A DNA stretch of 64,000 bases, from positions 2,515,217 to 2,579,216 of the forward strand of contig NZ_CP063311.1 of assembly GCF_015245355.1 (NCBI RefSeq). Reading direction: 5' to 3'. Below are positions 1-7,643 of this stretch, piece by piece. The notes below the pieces were generated by a model. It searched no databases, was not told the origin of the DNA, and saw only the letters and a list, made by a program, of their open reading frames with translations. Numbering within the stretch: the first letter of the stretch is position 1; the number at the start of each line of letters is the position of its first letter. This DNA comes from Anabaenopsis elenkinii CCIBt3563 (GTDB taxonomy: Bacteria > Cyanobacteriota > Cyanobacteriia > Cyanobacteriales > Nostocaceae). The position numbers were made by a program, and so were the translations under genes.

Positions 1-59
1 TTCGTCAATGTGCCTTAGCCATTCGTAAATACTTGGGTTGAATATTCTGATTATCTCAG

Positions 60-107
60 AGGATGTTTTAAAACTTCTGATTAGTGTATCAAATATTGTT
101 TTACCCC
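60..107 (+). repeat. Dispersed repeat end (GGATGTTTT family)
   Basis: This stretch shares its first 14 bases and an exact 22-base block (beginning GTATCAAATATTG and ending TACCCC) with 53099-53146. A relative lies at 62041-62084. The copies look like terminal inverted repeats of a small non-autonomous element or of a decayed insertion sequence. It sits where the toxin partner of the neighbouring antitoxin would be expected. The family name is not known to me. Confidence 0.55.
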
Positions 108-114
108 ACCCTAA

Positions 115-136
115 CCCTCCCCTTGTAAGGGGAGGG
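115..136 (-). terminator. Perfect GC-rich hairpin after the antitoxin gene
   Basis: CCCTCCCCTT and AAGGGGAGGG form a 10-bp perfect stem around a 2-base loop. It lies about 30 bp beyond the stop codon of the minus-strand antitoxin gene. It may stop transcription, but hairpins of this kind are also a common dispersed repeat in cyanobacteria, and there is no clear T-run. Confidence 0.45.
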
Positions 137-167
137 AACTGGATTTGGCAGGTGTCAAGAACAATTT

Positions 168-398
168 TTATACTTCCTGCCATTCCTCTGTAGTTGGGGT
201 AGTTATATCTTCAAAATACTTAATTTTGCCGCGCATATTCTTAAATAATTCTTCAGTAGTAGGGGTTTGTTGATAGGGAGAAATTCTCACAACGGGGTTA
301 CTTCCATCAGTAACTAAAATTTCTTCACCTTGCAATTCTACAAGTTGCAAAAATTCTAGTAAATTAGCTTTTAAGTCATTCTTGTCAACTGTTTTCAT
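168..398 (-). CDS. Phd/YefM-family antitoxin, apparently without its toxin
   Basis: The 76-residue protein begins MKTVDKNDLKANLLEFLQLV and continues with an EILVTDGSNPVVRISPY segment, the N-terminal DNA-binding fold of Phd/YefM antitoxins. In that family the short protein binds its own operator through the N-terminus and masks a toxin (RelE/ParE or VapC type) through a flexible C-terminus; here the C-terminal 30 residues are acidic and threonine-rich as expected. The toxin gene normally starts within a few bases of the antitoxin stop codon, on the same strand. Here the next 167 bp hold only a hairpin and a dispersed repeat, so the toxin has probably been lost. A toxin further left, outside the window, cannot be excluded. 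Confidence 0.75.
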   Translation of the reverse strand: MKTVDKNDLKANLLEFLQLVELQGEEILVTDGSNPVVRISPYQQTPTTEELFKNMRGKIKYFEDITTPTTEEWQEV

Positions 399-419
399 AT
401 TGTTTGCTCATTTTGATGG

Positions 420-812
420 GGTAAGGGCTAATAATCAGCTATGTCAGCTACTACGATACTAACAAACCCAAGGAGAAAACCCCAATTATCAAGCCAAAAA
501 TCAAATTGAAAAGTTTTTGACTTTTGACTTGTTCATGGGGTGACTTACTCCGCGTCGTCGCCTGCAAAAATGGCTAGACAAAAAGCCCAACAAACTGAAC
601 CTGATAAACCTTTCCGTCGTGGTCGCATTTGGTGTTAGTTGTAGATTTGATATCCCTGATTTCTTAAAGAAATTGGGGATAAATAATATCATTACTTATT
701 ATTTAATACAATAAAAAAATATTAAACTATTTAACTACACCAAAAGCGAAAGATAAGGCGATCGCATCTATGGCTAAAGGTGCTATTTCCGATATAAAAT
801 CTAAATGGTATC
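420..812. other. Intergenic, no convincing gene
   Basis: This 390-bp stretch is AT-rich with no open frame I would defend. A 22-codon frame at 570-638 on the plus strand (starting MARQKAQQTEP) is unrecognised and may be a relic. An imperfect hairpin lies at 651-681 (TATCCC..ATTTCTT pairing with AAGAAAT..GGGATA). The rest looks like decayed accessory DNA next to the STAND gene remnant. Confidence 0.4.
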
Positions 813-876
813 AGATCCCCGACTTCTATCATGAGTGATCAATTATGAAGATGATGATCAAAGAAGTCGGGGATCT
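813..876. repeat. 15-bp inverted repeat at the end of the STAND remnant
   Basis: AGATCCCCGACTTCT at 813-827 is the exact reverse complement of 862-876. The right arm overlaps the TAG stop codon (875-877) of the neighbouring minus-strand frame. The 34-base loop is long for a terminator, so this is more likely a dispersed palindromic repeat that also defines the present end of the reading frame. Confidence 0.7.
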
Positions 877-1433
877 AGTTTAAATTTCTCACATATTCCC
901 GAAAAACGGAAGATAATGAAAACATGACTTTATCTTCTTTCTGTTTACCTACTAAATACCGTTGTTGTAAAGATTGTAAACCGTTATTAAAATCAACTGA
1001 GGATAAATTTAATTTTTGCGTTAAACTTTTTTGTATTAAACTTTGTCTTAATTCTTCTCTGGAAATAGGTTTTTCAAATTTACTCAGTTGTAATACTATT
1101 TGTTTTTCTATAGGTGATAAACGGTTAAATTTATCTTGAAAATAAGACTGCATTTGCTGGGTAATATGTAATGTATTTTCTGCTAAAAAATCCGCAACTT
1201 CACCATCATAATTTTTGTTGATTACAACGGTAATAGTTTTTAAAAACATCAAGTTACCTGTATATAGCTTGATTAAGTCTAACCAAATATCCTGATTTTT
1301 TAAGCCTGTGTTTTGGAGTATTTCGGGATGATTTTTAGAAGAACTACAAAAGGAAGGGCGTGTTGAACTGAGGATGTTTGTCAAGTCATGATTAGTAGTA
1401 GGTTGGGTTGAGGAAACGAAACCCAACACCACA
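875..1433 (-). pseudogene. 3' remnant of a STAND (NB-ARC, WD40-type) NTPase gene
   Basis: The readable part contains LIKLYTGNLMFLKTITVVI, then DKFNRLSPIEKQIVLQL and a winged-helix-like stretch ending VFREYV. This order matches the region just after the nucleotide-binding domain in large cyanobacterial NB-ARC/WD40 proteins: a helical domain followed by a winged helix. No P-loop, Walker B or WD40 repeats remain, so both ends are gone. The upstream end runs into a GTTGGGTT/AACCCAAC hairpin and then the IS630-type element; the only ATG upstream (1462) lies inside the insertion sequence, giving an artificial 195-codon frame. The intact gene would be several times longer. No matching N-terminal half is visible on the other side of the element, so more than a simple insertion has happened. 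Confidence 0.65.
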
Positions 1434-1512
1434 TATAGCAACCGCCAAGGTAATTTAAGCATAAACTATAAGTAGTCCCTTTTCATGTGAAGCGATCGCT
1501 TGCTACAGGTAT

Positions 1513-1899
1513 ATGCCCAAGCCGTACAGTTACGACCTTCGTCAAAAAGTAATCCAAGCGATTGAACTCGATGGCTTGAAGAAAACTCAAGCCAGTCAAA
1601 TGTTTAATATTAGTCGCAACACCATCACCCTATGGTTGAAGCGAAAAACCGAAACGGGGGACTTCCAAGCCTTGCCTAATCAGCGTCCTGGGAATGGTCA
1701 CAAAATTACCGATTGGGAAAAATTTCGTGAGTTTGCTTCCGTACATGGCGATAAAACCCAAGTAGAGATGGCCTCACTTTGGCCTGAAGAAATTAGCGAT
1801 CGCACAATCTCAAGAGCTTTGAAAAAAATTGGTTTTACGCGAAAAAAAAGACTTATGGCTACCGTGAGCGCGATGAGGTCAAACGACAGGCTTTCGTAA
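1513..1899 (+). CDS. IS630-type transposase, N-terminal DNA-binding half (orfA)
   Basis: The protein begins MPKPYSYDLRQKVIQAIE and has a helix-turn-helix at about residues 20-45 (KKTQASQMFNISRNTITLWL), which binds the terminal repeats. It ends shortly after a run of eight A (1842-1849). The residues typical of a continuing IS630 transposase are encoded in the -1 frame from that run onward. The frame-0 tail (about 15 residues ending SNDRLS) is therefore either the short product or the result of a mutation. A -1 slip on A-AAA-AAA would join this half to the DDE half and give a protein of about 290 residues, the usual size for the family. Confidence 0.85.
   Translation: MPKPYSYDLRQKVIQAIELDGLKKTQASQMFNISRNTITLWLKRKTETGDFQALPNQRPGNGHKITDWEKFREFASVHGDKTQVEMASLWPEEISDRTISRALKKIGFTRKKRLMATVSAMRSNDRLS
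1842..1850 (+). promoter_or_regulatory. Probable -1 ribosomal frameshift site in the transposase gene
   Basis: Eight consecutive A followed by G give codons AAA AAA in the orfA frame. Slipping back one base leads into the downstream frame with conserved residues (TYGYRERDEV) and no stop before the DDE domain. Several IS630-group elements are known to use such A-runs. Whether it is used here rather than being a disabling mutation is inference. Confidence 0.5.
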
Positions 1900-1904
1900 C
1901 GCAG

Positions 1905-2387
1905 TTGTCTGAGTTACCTGTGGAGAAGATTGTATACCTCGATGAGTCAGGAATGGACAACCGAGACCAGTATGATTACGGTTGGAACTCAAAAGGACAG
2001 CGCTTCCATGCACTTAAATCAGGTCGTCGTGAAGGTCGGGTGAACATAATTGCCGCGCTGTGTAACCATAAGCTGATAGCTCCTTTCACTGTTGAGGGTG
2101 CGTGTAATCGAATAGTATTTGAGACTTGGCTTGAAGCTTGTTTGCTTCCCACACTCAAACCAGGACAGGTTGTGGTGATGGATAATGCCACATTTCATAA
2201 AGGTGGGCGCATTCAACAACTGATTCAGTACGCAGGGTGTGAAGTGCTGTACCTACCACCTTATTCTCCAGACCTGAATCAGATTGAAAAATGTTGGTCT
2301 TGGTTAAAAAGTCGAATCCGCAAAAAACTTGAGCGGTTTGATTCTTTACGAGATGCCATTGAGGATGTCTTGCTTTTTGCGTCCTAA
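1905..2387 (+). CDS. IS630-type transposase, catalytic DDE half (orfB)
   Basis: This frame carries the DDE_3 catalytic core: first Asp in YLDESGMDN, second Asp in VVVMDNATFHKG, and Glu in PDLNQIEKCWSWLK, with the PPYSPDLN motif in between. These residues hold the metal ions that cut and join DNA at TA targets. It ends 18 bases before the right terminal repeat. The frame continues upstream without a stop to the A-run at 1842, so translation most likely enters by frameshifting from orfA rather than from an independent start. Confidence 0.9.
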   Translation: MSELPVEKIVYLDESGMDNRDQYDYGWNSKGQRFHALKSGRREGRVNIIAALCNHKLIAPFTVEGACNRIVFETWLEACLLPTLKPGQVVVMDNATFHKGGRIQQLIQYAGCEVLYLPPYSPDLNQIEKCWSWLKSRIRKKLERFDSLRDAIEDVLLFAS

Positions 2388-2544
2388 CCTCCTTGGCGGT
2401 TGCTATACATTTTCTTATTAGTTTCTGTTGGTGGTTATAGGAGAACTCATTTGATAATACAGATTCAAATTTTCTATCCTCCCAGCTATATTACCAAAGG
2501 GTAGAAATCAGCTATTTTTCGGTCTGCTGTCTTAATCCTGCATT

Positions 2545-2580
2545 GTCCCCACTGGCTGGGGACATGAATCGAATCGAAAC
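2545..2580 (-). repeat. Solitary degenerate CRISPR-type repeat
   Basis: A 36-bp sequence, GTCCCCACTGGCTGGGGAC followed by ATGAATCGAATCGAAAC on the plus strand, matches the complement of the array repeat at 39680 at 33 of 36 positions. The GTCCCCA/TGGGGAC stem is intact; changes are in the loop and the 3' tail. No second copy or spacer lies next to it. It is probably a relic of an array or a transferred repeat. Confidence 0.7.
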
Positions 2581-2583
2581 CAT

Positions 2584-2616
2584 AGATAGCGGACTTATTT
2601 AAGAAGTTCGCTATCT
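2584..2616 (-). terminator. Hairpin downstream of the aminotransferase gene
   Basis: AGATAGCGGACTT and AAGTTCGCTATCT pair at 12 of 13 positions around a 7-base loop. It lies 76 bp beyond the stop of the minus-strand aminotransferase gene and directly next to the solitary CRISPR-type repeat. No strong T-run follows, so termination is only plausible. Confidence 0.4.
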
Positions 2617-2692
2617 GGGACTTTTTCCATTACTGTTAATTATTTTGGGGATGGGACAGTTTTTTGTCTCCCTCCCCCTGGGTAATACTTCT

Positions 2693-3838
2693 CTACCCCA
2701 AGCTGTCTTTCAGAGCATAAATCACCTGGTCTTGCTGTAACTGTGTCAGTTCTGGGAACATGGGCAAAGATAACACCTGATTACAAACTAACTCAGCTAC
2801 TGGTAATTGTCCCGGCTGATAGCCTAGATATTGATATACTGGCTGTAAATGTAAAGGATGGGGATAATAAACCATGGAATTTACCCCCCGTTCTTGGAGT
2901 TGACTCCGTACCCAGTCTCGGTAGTTGGGGCGCATTATTCCCTCAGTGCTGGAAATGCGAATAGTATACTGATTCCATACACTCAGCCCCCCGGATAGTT
3001 CTTGGGGGACAATAATATCTGGAATTTGACTGAGAAACTGCTGGTAATAAGCGGCGATCGCTCGTCGTTGGTGATTCCAAGTATCAAGATAACGGAGTTT
3101 AATTTGCAAAATAGCCGCTTGCAGACTATCTAAGCGACTATTTATGCCAATTTCTTCGTAGTAATAGCGATTTTTCTGCCCATGTTCTTTGAGTATCCGT
3201 AATTTTGCTGCTAGTTGAGGATCATTGGTAGTAATGGCTCCACCGTCACCGCAACCCCCGAGATTCTTAGTAGGGTAGAAACTAAAGCAGCCAATATCTC
3301 CTATGCTACCAACTTTTTGATTATCCCAGGTTGCACCTGTGGCTTGAGCGCAATCTTCAATCACTGCTAAATTGTGAGACTTAGCGATGGCCATAAGTGC
3401 TGTCATATCTACCGGTTGACCAAATAAGTGCACCGGGATAATGGCTTTGGTTTGAGGTGTAATGGCTGCGGCTACTTGCTGCAAATCAATATTTAAAGTA
3501 TTACTGTCAATATCCACAAAAATTGGTGTCGCACCCACCGCGCTAATAACTTCAGCCGTGGCCACAAAGGTAAAGGGTGTGGTAATCACTTCATCACCTG
3601 TACCAATTTCCAGAGCTCGTAAAGCTAAATAGAGAGCATCAGTACCTGAGTTACAAGCTATACAATGATTAGTCCCATGATAGGCGGCAAACTGTTGCTC
3701 AAAGCTTTCTACTACAGGGCCACCAATATAACGCCCAGAAGTTAAAACTTCTAAAACCGCCGCACTCACTTCTGCTGCAATAGTAGCGTATTGGTGCTGA
3801 ATATCAAAGGCAGGGACGGAATTTACGCTCTGGATCAT
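2693..3838 (-). CDS. DegT/DnrJ/EryC1/StrS-family sugar aminotransferase
   Basis: The 381-residue protein is full length for the family, which uses pyridoxal phosphate to transaminate keto-sugar nucleotides, making amino sugars for surface polysaccharides or glycosylated metabolites. Visible marks are NSGTDALYLALRAL (cofactor phosphate region, about 63-76), EDCAQATGA (Asp162, which contacts the pyridine nitrogen) and the Schiff-base lysine in SFYPTKNLGGCGDGG (Lys191). The C-terminal part has the family's YYPHPLHLQPVY substrate region and LSLPMFPELT. It is transcribed alone, diverging from the permease gene at 4028. The exact sugar substrate cannot be told from the sequence. Confidence 0.9.
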   Translation of the reverse strand: MIQSVNSVPAFDIQHQYATIAAEVSAAVLEVLTSGRYIGGPVVESFEQQFAAYHGTNHCIACNSGTDALYLALRALEIGTGDEVITTPFTFVATAEVISAVGATPIFVDIDSNTLNIDLQQVAAAITPQTKAIIPVHLFGQPVDMTALMAIAKSHNLAVIEDCAQATGATWDNQKVGSIGDIGCFSFYPTKNLGGCGDGGAITTNDPQLAAKLRILKEHGQKNRYYYEEIGINSRLDSLQAAILQIKLRYLDTWNHQRRAIAAYYQQFLSQIPDIIVPQELSGGLSVWNQYTIRISSTEGIMRPNYRDWVRSQLQERGVNSMVYYPHPLHLQPVYQYLGYQPGQLPVAELVCNQVLSLPMFPELTQLQQDQVIYALKDSLG

Positions 3839-4027
3839 AAGTTTTCATTTGCTGTGAAAATACAAAGGATGCACTGGAACAGCCAATTTTGAGGCTCGTT
3901 TATTTTTATTAAACAACTTACTCAAGATGTCGCCACGGATACCCATCAAAGGTGGGTTTTTACTGTAATTATTGTATGGTTGAGAATACCATTGTTAAGC
4001 AGTCAGTCTGTGGGAGATGAATAACTT

Positions 4028-4813
4028 ATGCAGGATTTAATTAAGCTGGATTTGGTTGATTTAGTGATTGCGGTGGGATTCATGGCCATAGCTATCGGTT
4101 TATCTACCTGGGAAAGGTTAGGACTAGAGTTAAACTTAGCTATGGCTACCGGCAGAACTATCTTACAACTACTAGTATTAGGATACGTTTTAGACTTCAT
4201 CTTTGCTTTGGATAACGTTTGGGGAGTTTTGGCGATTTTAGCAGTAATCTTAACTATTACAGCTATGGTGGCCAGAAATCGCATCAGTGTGAAAATTCCC
4301 CAGGTTTTACCTTTGGTATGGGGCGCAATTTTAATTAGTACAGCTTTGACGGTTATTTATACTAACTTCTTGATTATTCAACCAGACAGATGGTATGAAC
4401 CCCGTTATGTAATTCCTCTAGCAGGGATAGTATTAGGTAATGCTATGAATGCAGCGGCGATCGCCGGGGAACGTCTTGTAAGTACCATGAATTCACAGTC
4501 TGTAGAAATAGAAACACACTTGAGCTTAGGTGCAACTCCCCAGCAAGCAGTTAGCCAATACCGGAAACAAGCCATTAGAAGCGCATTTTTACCAACTCTC
4601 AATCAAATGATGCTCATGGGTATGGTGGCTATTCCGGGAATCACCACGGGACAGTTAATCGCCGGAATTAGTCCCCTTGACGCTGTATACTACGAAATTG
4701 TAATTATCTTTATGGTGGCCATGGCTAACTTGCTGACAAGTATTTTAGTCACCAGAGGATTATATCGTCAGTTCTTTAATTCTGCCGCCCAGTTGGTGAC
4801 CCCTGGGGATTGA
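4028..4813 (+). CDS. fetB: FetB/YbbM-like (UPF0014) ABC transporter permease
   Basis: The 261-residue protein is almost entirely hydrophobic, with about seven predicted membrane helices, and carries the UPF0014 signature region NAMNAAAIAGERL followed by ETHLSLGATPQQAV and MMLMGMVAIPGITTGQLIAG. In E. coli FetB is the membrane half of an iron exporter that helps resist oxidative stress and works with the ATPase FetA. No ATP-binding partner lies beside it here: the neighbours are the divergent aminotransferase gene and a TPR gene starting 45 bp downstream. The ATPase must be encoded elsewhere. The family match is strong; iron as the substrate is inferred from E. coli. Confidence 0.85.
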   Translation: MQDLIKLDLVDLVIAVGFMAIAIGLSTWERLGLELNLAMATGRTILQLLVLGYVLDFIFALDNVWGVLAILAVILTITAMVARNRISVKIPQVLPLVWGAILISTALTVIYTNFLIIQPDRWYEPRYVIPLAGIVLGNAMNAAAIAGERLVSTMNSQSVEIETHLSLGATPQQAVSQYRKQAIRSAFLPTLNQMMLMGMVAIPGITTGQLIAGISPLDAVYYEIVIIFMVAMANLLTSILVTRGLYRQFFNSAAQLVTPGD

Positions 4814-4858
4814 TGGCGATTTTGTTAGAATAGGGGTTTACCTTTCCCAGGAGCTAAA

Positions 4859-6700
4859 GTGTCTGAATCTGTGCCAATACGCGATAGCTATCTCGCTTTA
4901 ATTGATGAAATTGTGGAATCTACCCTCCAGGGCAAAATTAGCTCTGTAGAAATGGTGTATCAAATATTGCAAAATAAAATTAAGGCGGGAACAGGAGAAA
5001 TATTTGAACTGGTGTTGAGCGATCGCCTCACTAGCATTCAAAGCCAAGTGGATACCCAAACAGATGAACTGAAAAAAGCCAAAGCCAACCGCAAATTGAG
5101 AGCGGTGAAAACTATTCAAACTCAATGGCAAAGATATTCCCAGCACTATCAAACCACAGAAGCGATCGCCAGCGCAATTAAAGAAATTACCACGGCCGCT
5201 ACAGATGAACGTCTGACGATTTTTTTACGTGTTATCGACCCCAATCAAAAGCAACCACTAAATATACAGTCAACAAAGCAGTTAGCCAGTGGGTTACAAC
5301 AATTTGCTCAAGTAGATACCGACTTACAGGAAATCTCCCAGGGAATTACCCGCGGTTTAGCTAATTGGGAACGACTGCAAGAACACTTAGTCAGCTGGAT
5401 GTATGAAAGCAATCAACAATTAGGTTTTGGTGGCGTTCCCACAGAAACTGGCCCTTGGGCAACTTGGGCAAAGCAGGTTAATAGTAATGTATGTCAAGCA
5501 CTGTTTCGCGCCCTAGCCAGGGAACAATCTGTCTGGGAATTTGCACAACAGCAAGGCAGTATCAGCCTGAGTGACTGGGTAGAACTAGGATTAATTTTAC
5601 AATACCTGCAACGAGGTTTAGTTAACTGGTTCGACCAACAGGCTTACAACGTCCAAGCAGGATCAAAGTTGTCCATTTCTACATTCTTAACCTTTGCAGT
5701 CATTTGGAGCCAGTTAGCAACTGGTTTTGATCATCAACCCATGTACAGTCATGGCTGCTCTCAAGTTATGCTCCAGAACCTGCGCAACTTTGCCCAGCGT
5801 CCCTATTTTCCCCTGTATGGTGGCATTTTTGCCTCTTTTTCTGGTGGTTACTTACGGGATGCTTTGGATTATCTGGATGAACCACTGCGACGAGTAGAGG
5901 GAAATCAGCAAAAAGCTAGAATTCTTACCCTTTTAGGCTATTCACAACGGGCTTTAGGACAATATCAGCGTTCTATTGCGTTTCACCAGCAAGCACTGGA
6001 GATCGCTAGAAACGCCGGTGACCTCCCCTGTGAACTCGCCAATCTCAACCACCTGAGTCGTACCTATGTACAACAGAAAAATTATGCTCAGGCCATTAAC
6101 TACAGTCAAAGAGCATTAATGCTCAGTCGCCAAGGAGGGGAAAGGACAGCACAAGCCAATGCGCTGGTAAATTTAGGTTACAGCCAAGTTATGGAGGCGC
6201 AACAGCTAGAACAAGTAGAAACAGAGGTTTATGAAACAGCTATTAATTATTTAGAACAAGGGTTAAAGTTATCAGAACAATTAGGCGATATTCAAAGTAA
6301 AGCTCTATGTTTTAGTAGCTTAGGTATTGCCTATTTAGTTATCGGTCAATCATCCGCGGCAATTCCCTATTTAGAAAATGGGTTTAATACAGCCCAAGTT
6401 GCTGGAGATTTATATCTCCAAGGTCGGAATTTAGCTTACTTATCTGAAGCTTATTATAACTTACAAAACTCAGAAAAAGCTATTTATACTGGTAGCTTAG
6501 GAATGTATCTATTAAAGCAAATTGCTTCTAGTGAATGGCGACAAATAGCTGGTTTACTGACAATTTTACAGGGACAAATTGGAGGGGAAGCTTTCCAAGA
6601 GCTACTAAAGCAACATCGCCCTAAAATGATGGCGATTATTGGTGTAGATGGATATGATTACATCCCCCACCTGTTAGCAGAATACCAAGACAATATGTAG
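4859..6700 (+). CDS. Tetratricopeptide-repeat protein
   Basis: The 613-residue soluble protein starts at GTG, with AGGAG about seven bases upstream. The N-terminal half is helical and charged with no motif I recognise (a KKAKANRKLRAVKTIQTQW stretch near residue 70 could be coiled coil). From about residue 345 to 560 there are five or six TPR units, with recurring patterns such as GYSQRALGQYQRSIAFHQQALEIA, AINYSQRALMLS and GIAYLVIGQSSAAIPYLENG. TPR arrays act as protein-binding scaffolds. No catalytic domain is visible. It is co-directional with the FetB-like gene 45 bp upstream, but a functional link is not evident. Confidence 0.75.
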   Translation: MSESVPIRDSYLALIDEIVESTLQGKISSVEMVYQILQNKIKAGTGEIFELVLSDRLTSIQSQVDTQTDELKKAKANRKLRAVKTIQTQWQRYSQHYQTTEAIASAIKEITTAATDERLTIFLRVIDPNQKQPLNIQSTKQLASGLQQFAQVDTDLQEISQGITRGLANWERLQEHLVSWMYESNQQLGFGGVPTETGPWATWAKQVNSNVCQALFRALAREQSVWEFAQQQGSISLSDWVELGLILQYLQRGLVNWFDQQAYNVQAGSKLSISTFLTFAVIWSQLATGFDHQPMYSHGCSQVMLQNLRNFAQRPYFPLYGGIFASFSGGYLRDALDYLDEPLRRVEGNQQKARILTLLGYSQRALGQYQRSIAFHQQALEIARNAGDLPCELANLNHLSRTYVQQKNYAQAINYSQRALMLSRQGGERTAQANALVNLGYSQVMEAQQLEQVETEVYETAINYLEQGLKLSEQLGDIQSKALCFSSLGIAYLVIGQSSAAIPYLENGFNTAQVAGDLYLQGRNLAYLSEAYYNLQNSEKAIYTGSLGMYLLKQIASSEWRQIAGLLTILQGQIGGEAFQELLKQHRPKMMAIIGVDGYDYIPHLLAEYQDNM

Positions 6701-6733
6701 AAGGGGGTGGGATTGGCTTCTATTGGCTGTAAC

Positions 6734-7618
6734 TCAAGACTTGATCGCCTTTTGCACCAATTCTGGAATCAGAGAAAGACGTTCAGCAACAGTCACTTTT
6801 GCGGCTTCAAAAGCAGCTAATTTACTTTGTGCTGTGCCAAAATTAGGTTCACGTCCAATCACCGTCGCCAAAGTTCCAGTTTGTCGCCAATTTTTTGGTC
6901 TTGGTGCGTGTCTACCTGCAATGTAAGCAATGACTGGTTTATCAATGGCTTCAGCAATATACTTTGCTGCTGCTTCTTCACTATCACCACCTGGTTGACC
7001 GACTAAAACGATCGCTTGTGTAGTTTCATCTTCATCGAGAATTTGCAGCCATTGCAGAAAGGATGAACCGACGATCGCATCACTACCAATACTGACACTA
7101 ATGGATTGCCCTAAACCAGCTTTAGTTAGTTCCCAAGCAACCTCGTATGTGAGGGTACTGCTGCGGCTAACGATACCAACCGCTCCTGGTCTATATAATT
7201 CACTAGGTTGAGTACCCAAAAGGATTTTCCCCGGTACAATAATTCCCGGACTGTTGGGACCTACTATTAAGGTTTCACCTGCTTCTGACTGACGCAGTAA
7301 TTGCACCATATCCAAAGGTGGCACCCCACCTGAAATGATGATAATCTGACTGATATGAGAGGCGATCGCTTCTAATGCTGCATCTAAAACTTGGTACGGA
7401 TGTACGCATATAATCGCTGTATCAATTACGCCGAATTCCTCTACTACCTCCTCTACTAAGTCGAAGATCGGCAGATTGTAGAATTGCTGTCCACCACATC
7501 CGGGATTGACACCTGCAACCAAATTTGTACCGTAAGCTTGCATTTGAGCAATATGATTTGCTGAAATCAACTCAGAAAAGCCCTGAATTAATACCTTGCT
7601 ATCTGGTGTTAAGTTCAT
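6734..7618 (-). CDS. Succinyl-CoA ligase alpha-like (CoA-binding) protein with altered active site
   Basis: The 294-residue protein matches the alpha subunit of succinyl-CoA ligase across its length: a CoA-binding Rossmann domain (SKVLIQGFSELIS, GVNPGCGGQ, IVGPNSPGIIVPG) and a C-terminal ligase domain (GIVSRSSTLTYEV, VGQPGGDSEEAAA). The canonical phosphorylated histidine lies in GHAGA; the aligned segment here reads RQTGTL (245-250), with no histidine. The glutamate that stabilises phosphohistidine in the E. coli enzyme is Gln208 here, and the GPNCPG cysteine is serine. Standard chemistry through phosphohistidine therefore looks impossible. It follows its beta-like partner by 25 bp. The fold is certain; the activity is not. 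Confidence 0.8.
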   Translation of the reverse strand: MNLTPDSKVLIQGFSELISANHIAQMQAYGTNLVAGVNPGCGGQQFYNLPIFDLVEEVVEEFGVIDTAIICVHPYQVLDAALEAIASHISQIIIISGGVPPLDMVQLLRQSEAGETLIVGPNSPGIIVPGKILLGTQPSELYRPGAVGIVSRSSTLTYEVAWELTKAGLGQSISVSIGSDAIVGSSFLQWLQILDEDETTQAIVLVGQPGGDSEEAAAKYIAEAIDKPVIAYIAGRHAPRPKNWRQTGTLATVIGREPNFGTAQSKLAAFEAAKVTVAERLSLIPELVQKAIKS

Positions 7619-7643
7619 AAAACATTATTAGTAGCTTGAGCAA

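Larger units (their letters stand above)
1436..2405 (+). mobile_element. Complete IS630-family (Tc1/mariner-like) insertion sequence
   Basis: Perfect 17-bp inverted repeats including the flanking TA (TATAGCAACCGCCAAGG at 1434-1450 and its complement at 2391-2407) bound a 970-bp element. The flanking TA on each side is the duplication expected for IS630/Tc1-mariner transposition. Between them lie a helix-turn-helix frame and a DDE frame in two phases. The element sits against the remnant of a STAND gene. Ends and both catalytic halves look intact, so it may still be mobile. Confidence 0.9.

Noticed and set aside
3..41. A short open frame at the left edge (ending RKYLG and a stop) that could be the tail of a gene.
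   Set aside because: Only 12 codons are visible and they match nothing I know; not enough to claim a gene.
501..692. A 63-codon minus-strand frame in the left accessory region.
   Set aside because: No recognisable motif or ribosome-binding site, and it spans a hairpin repeat.
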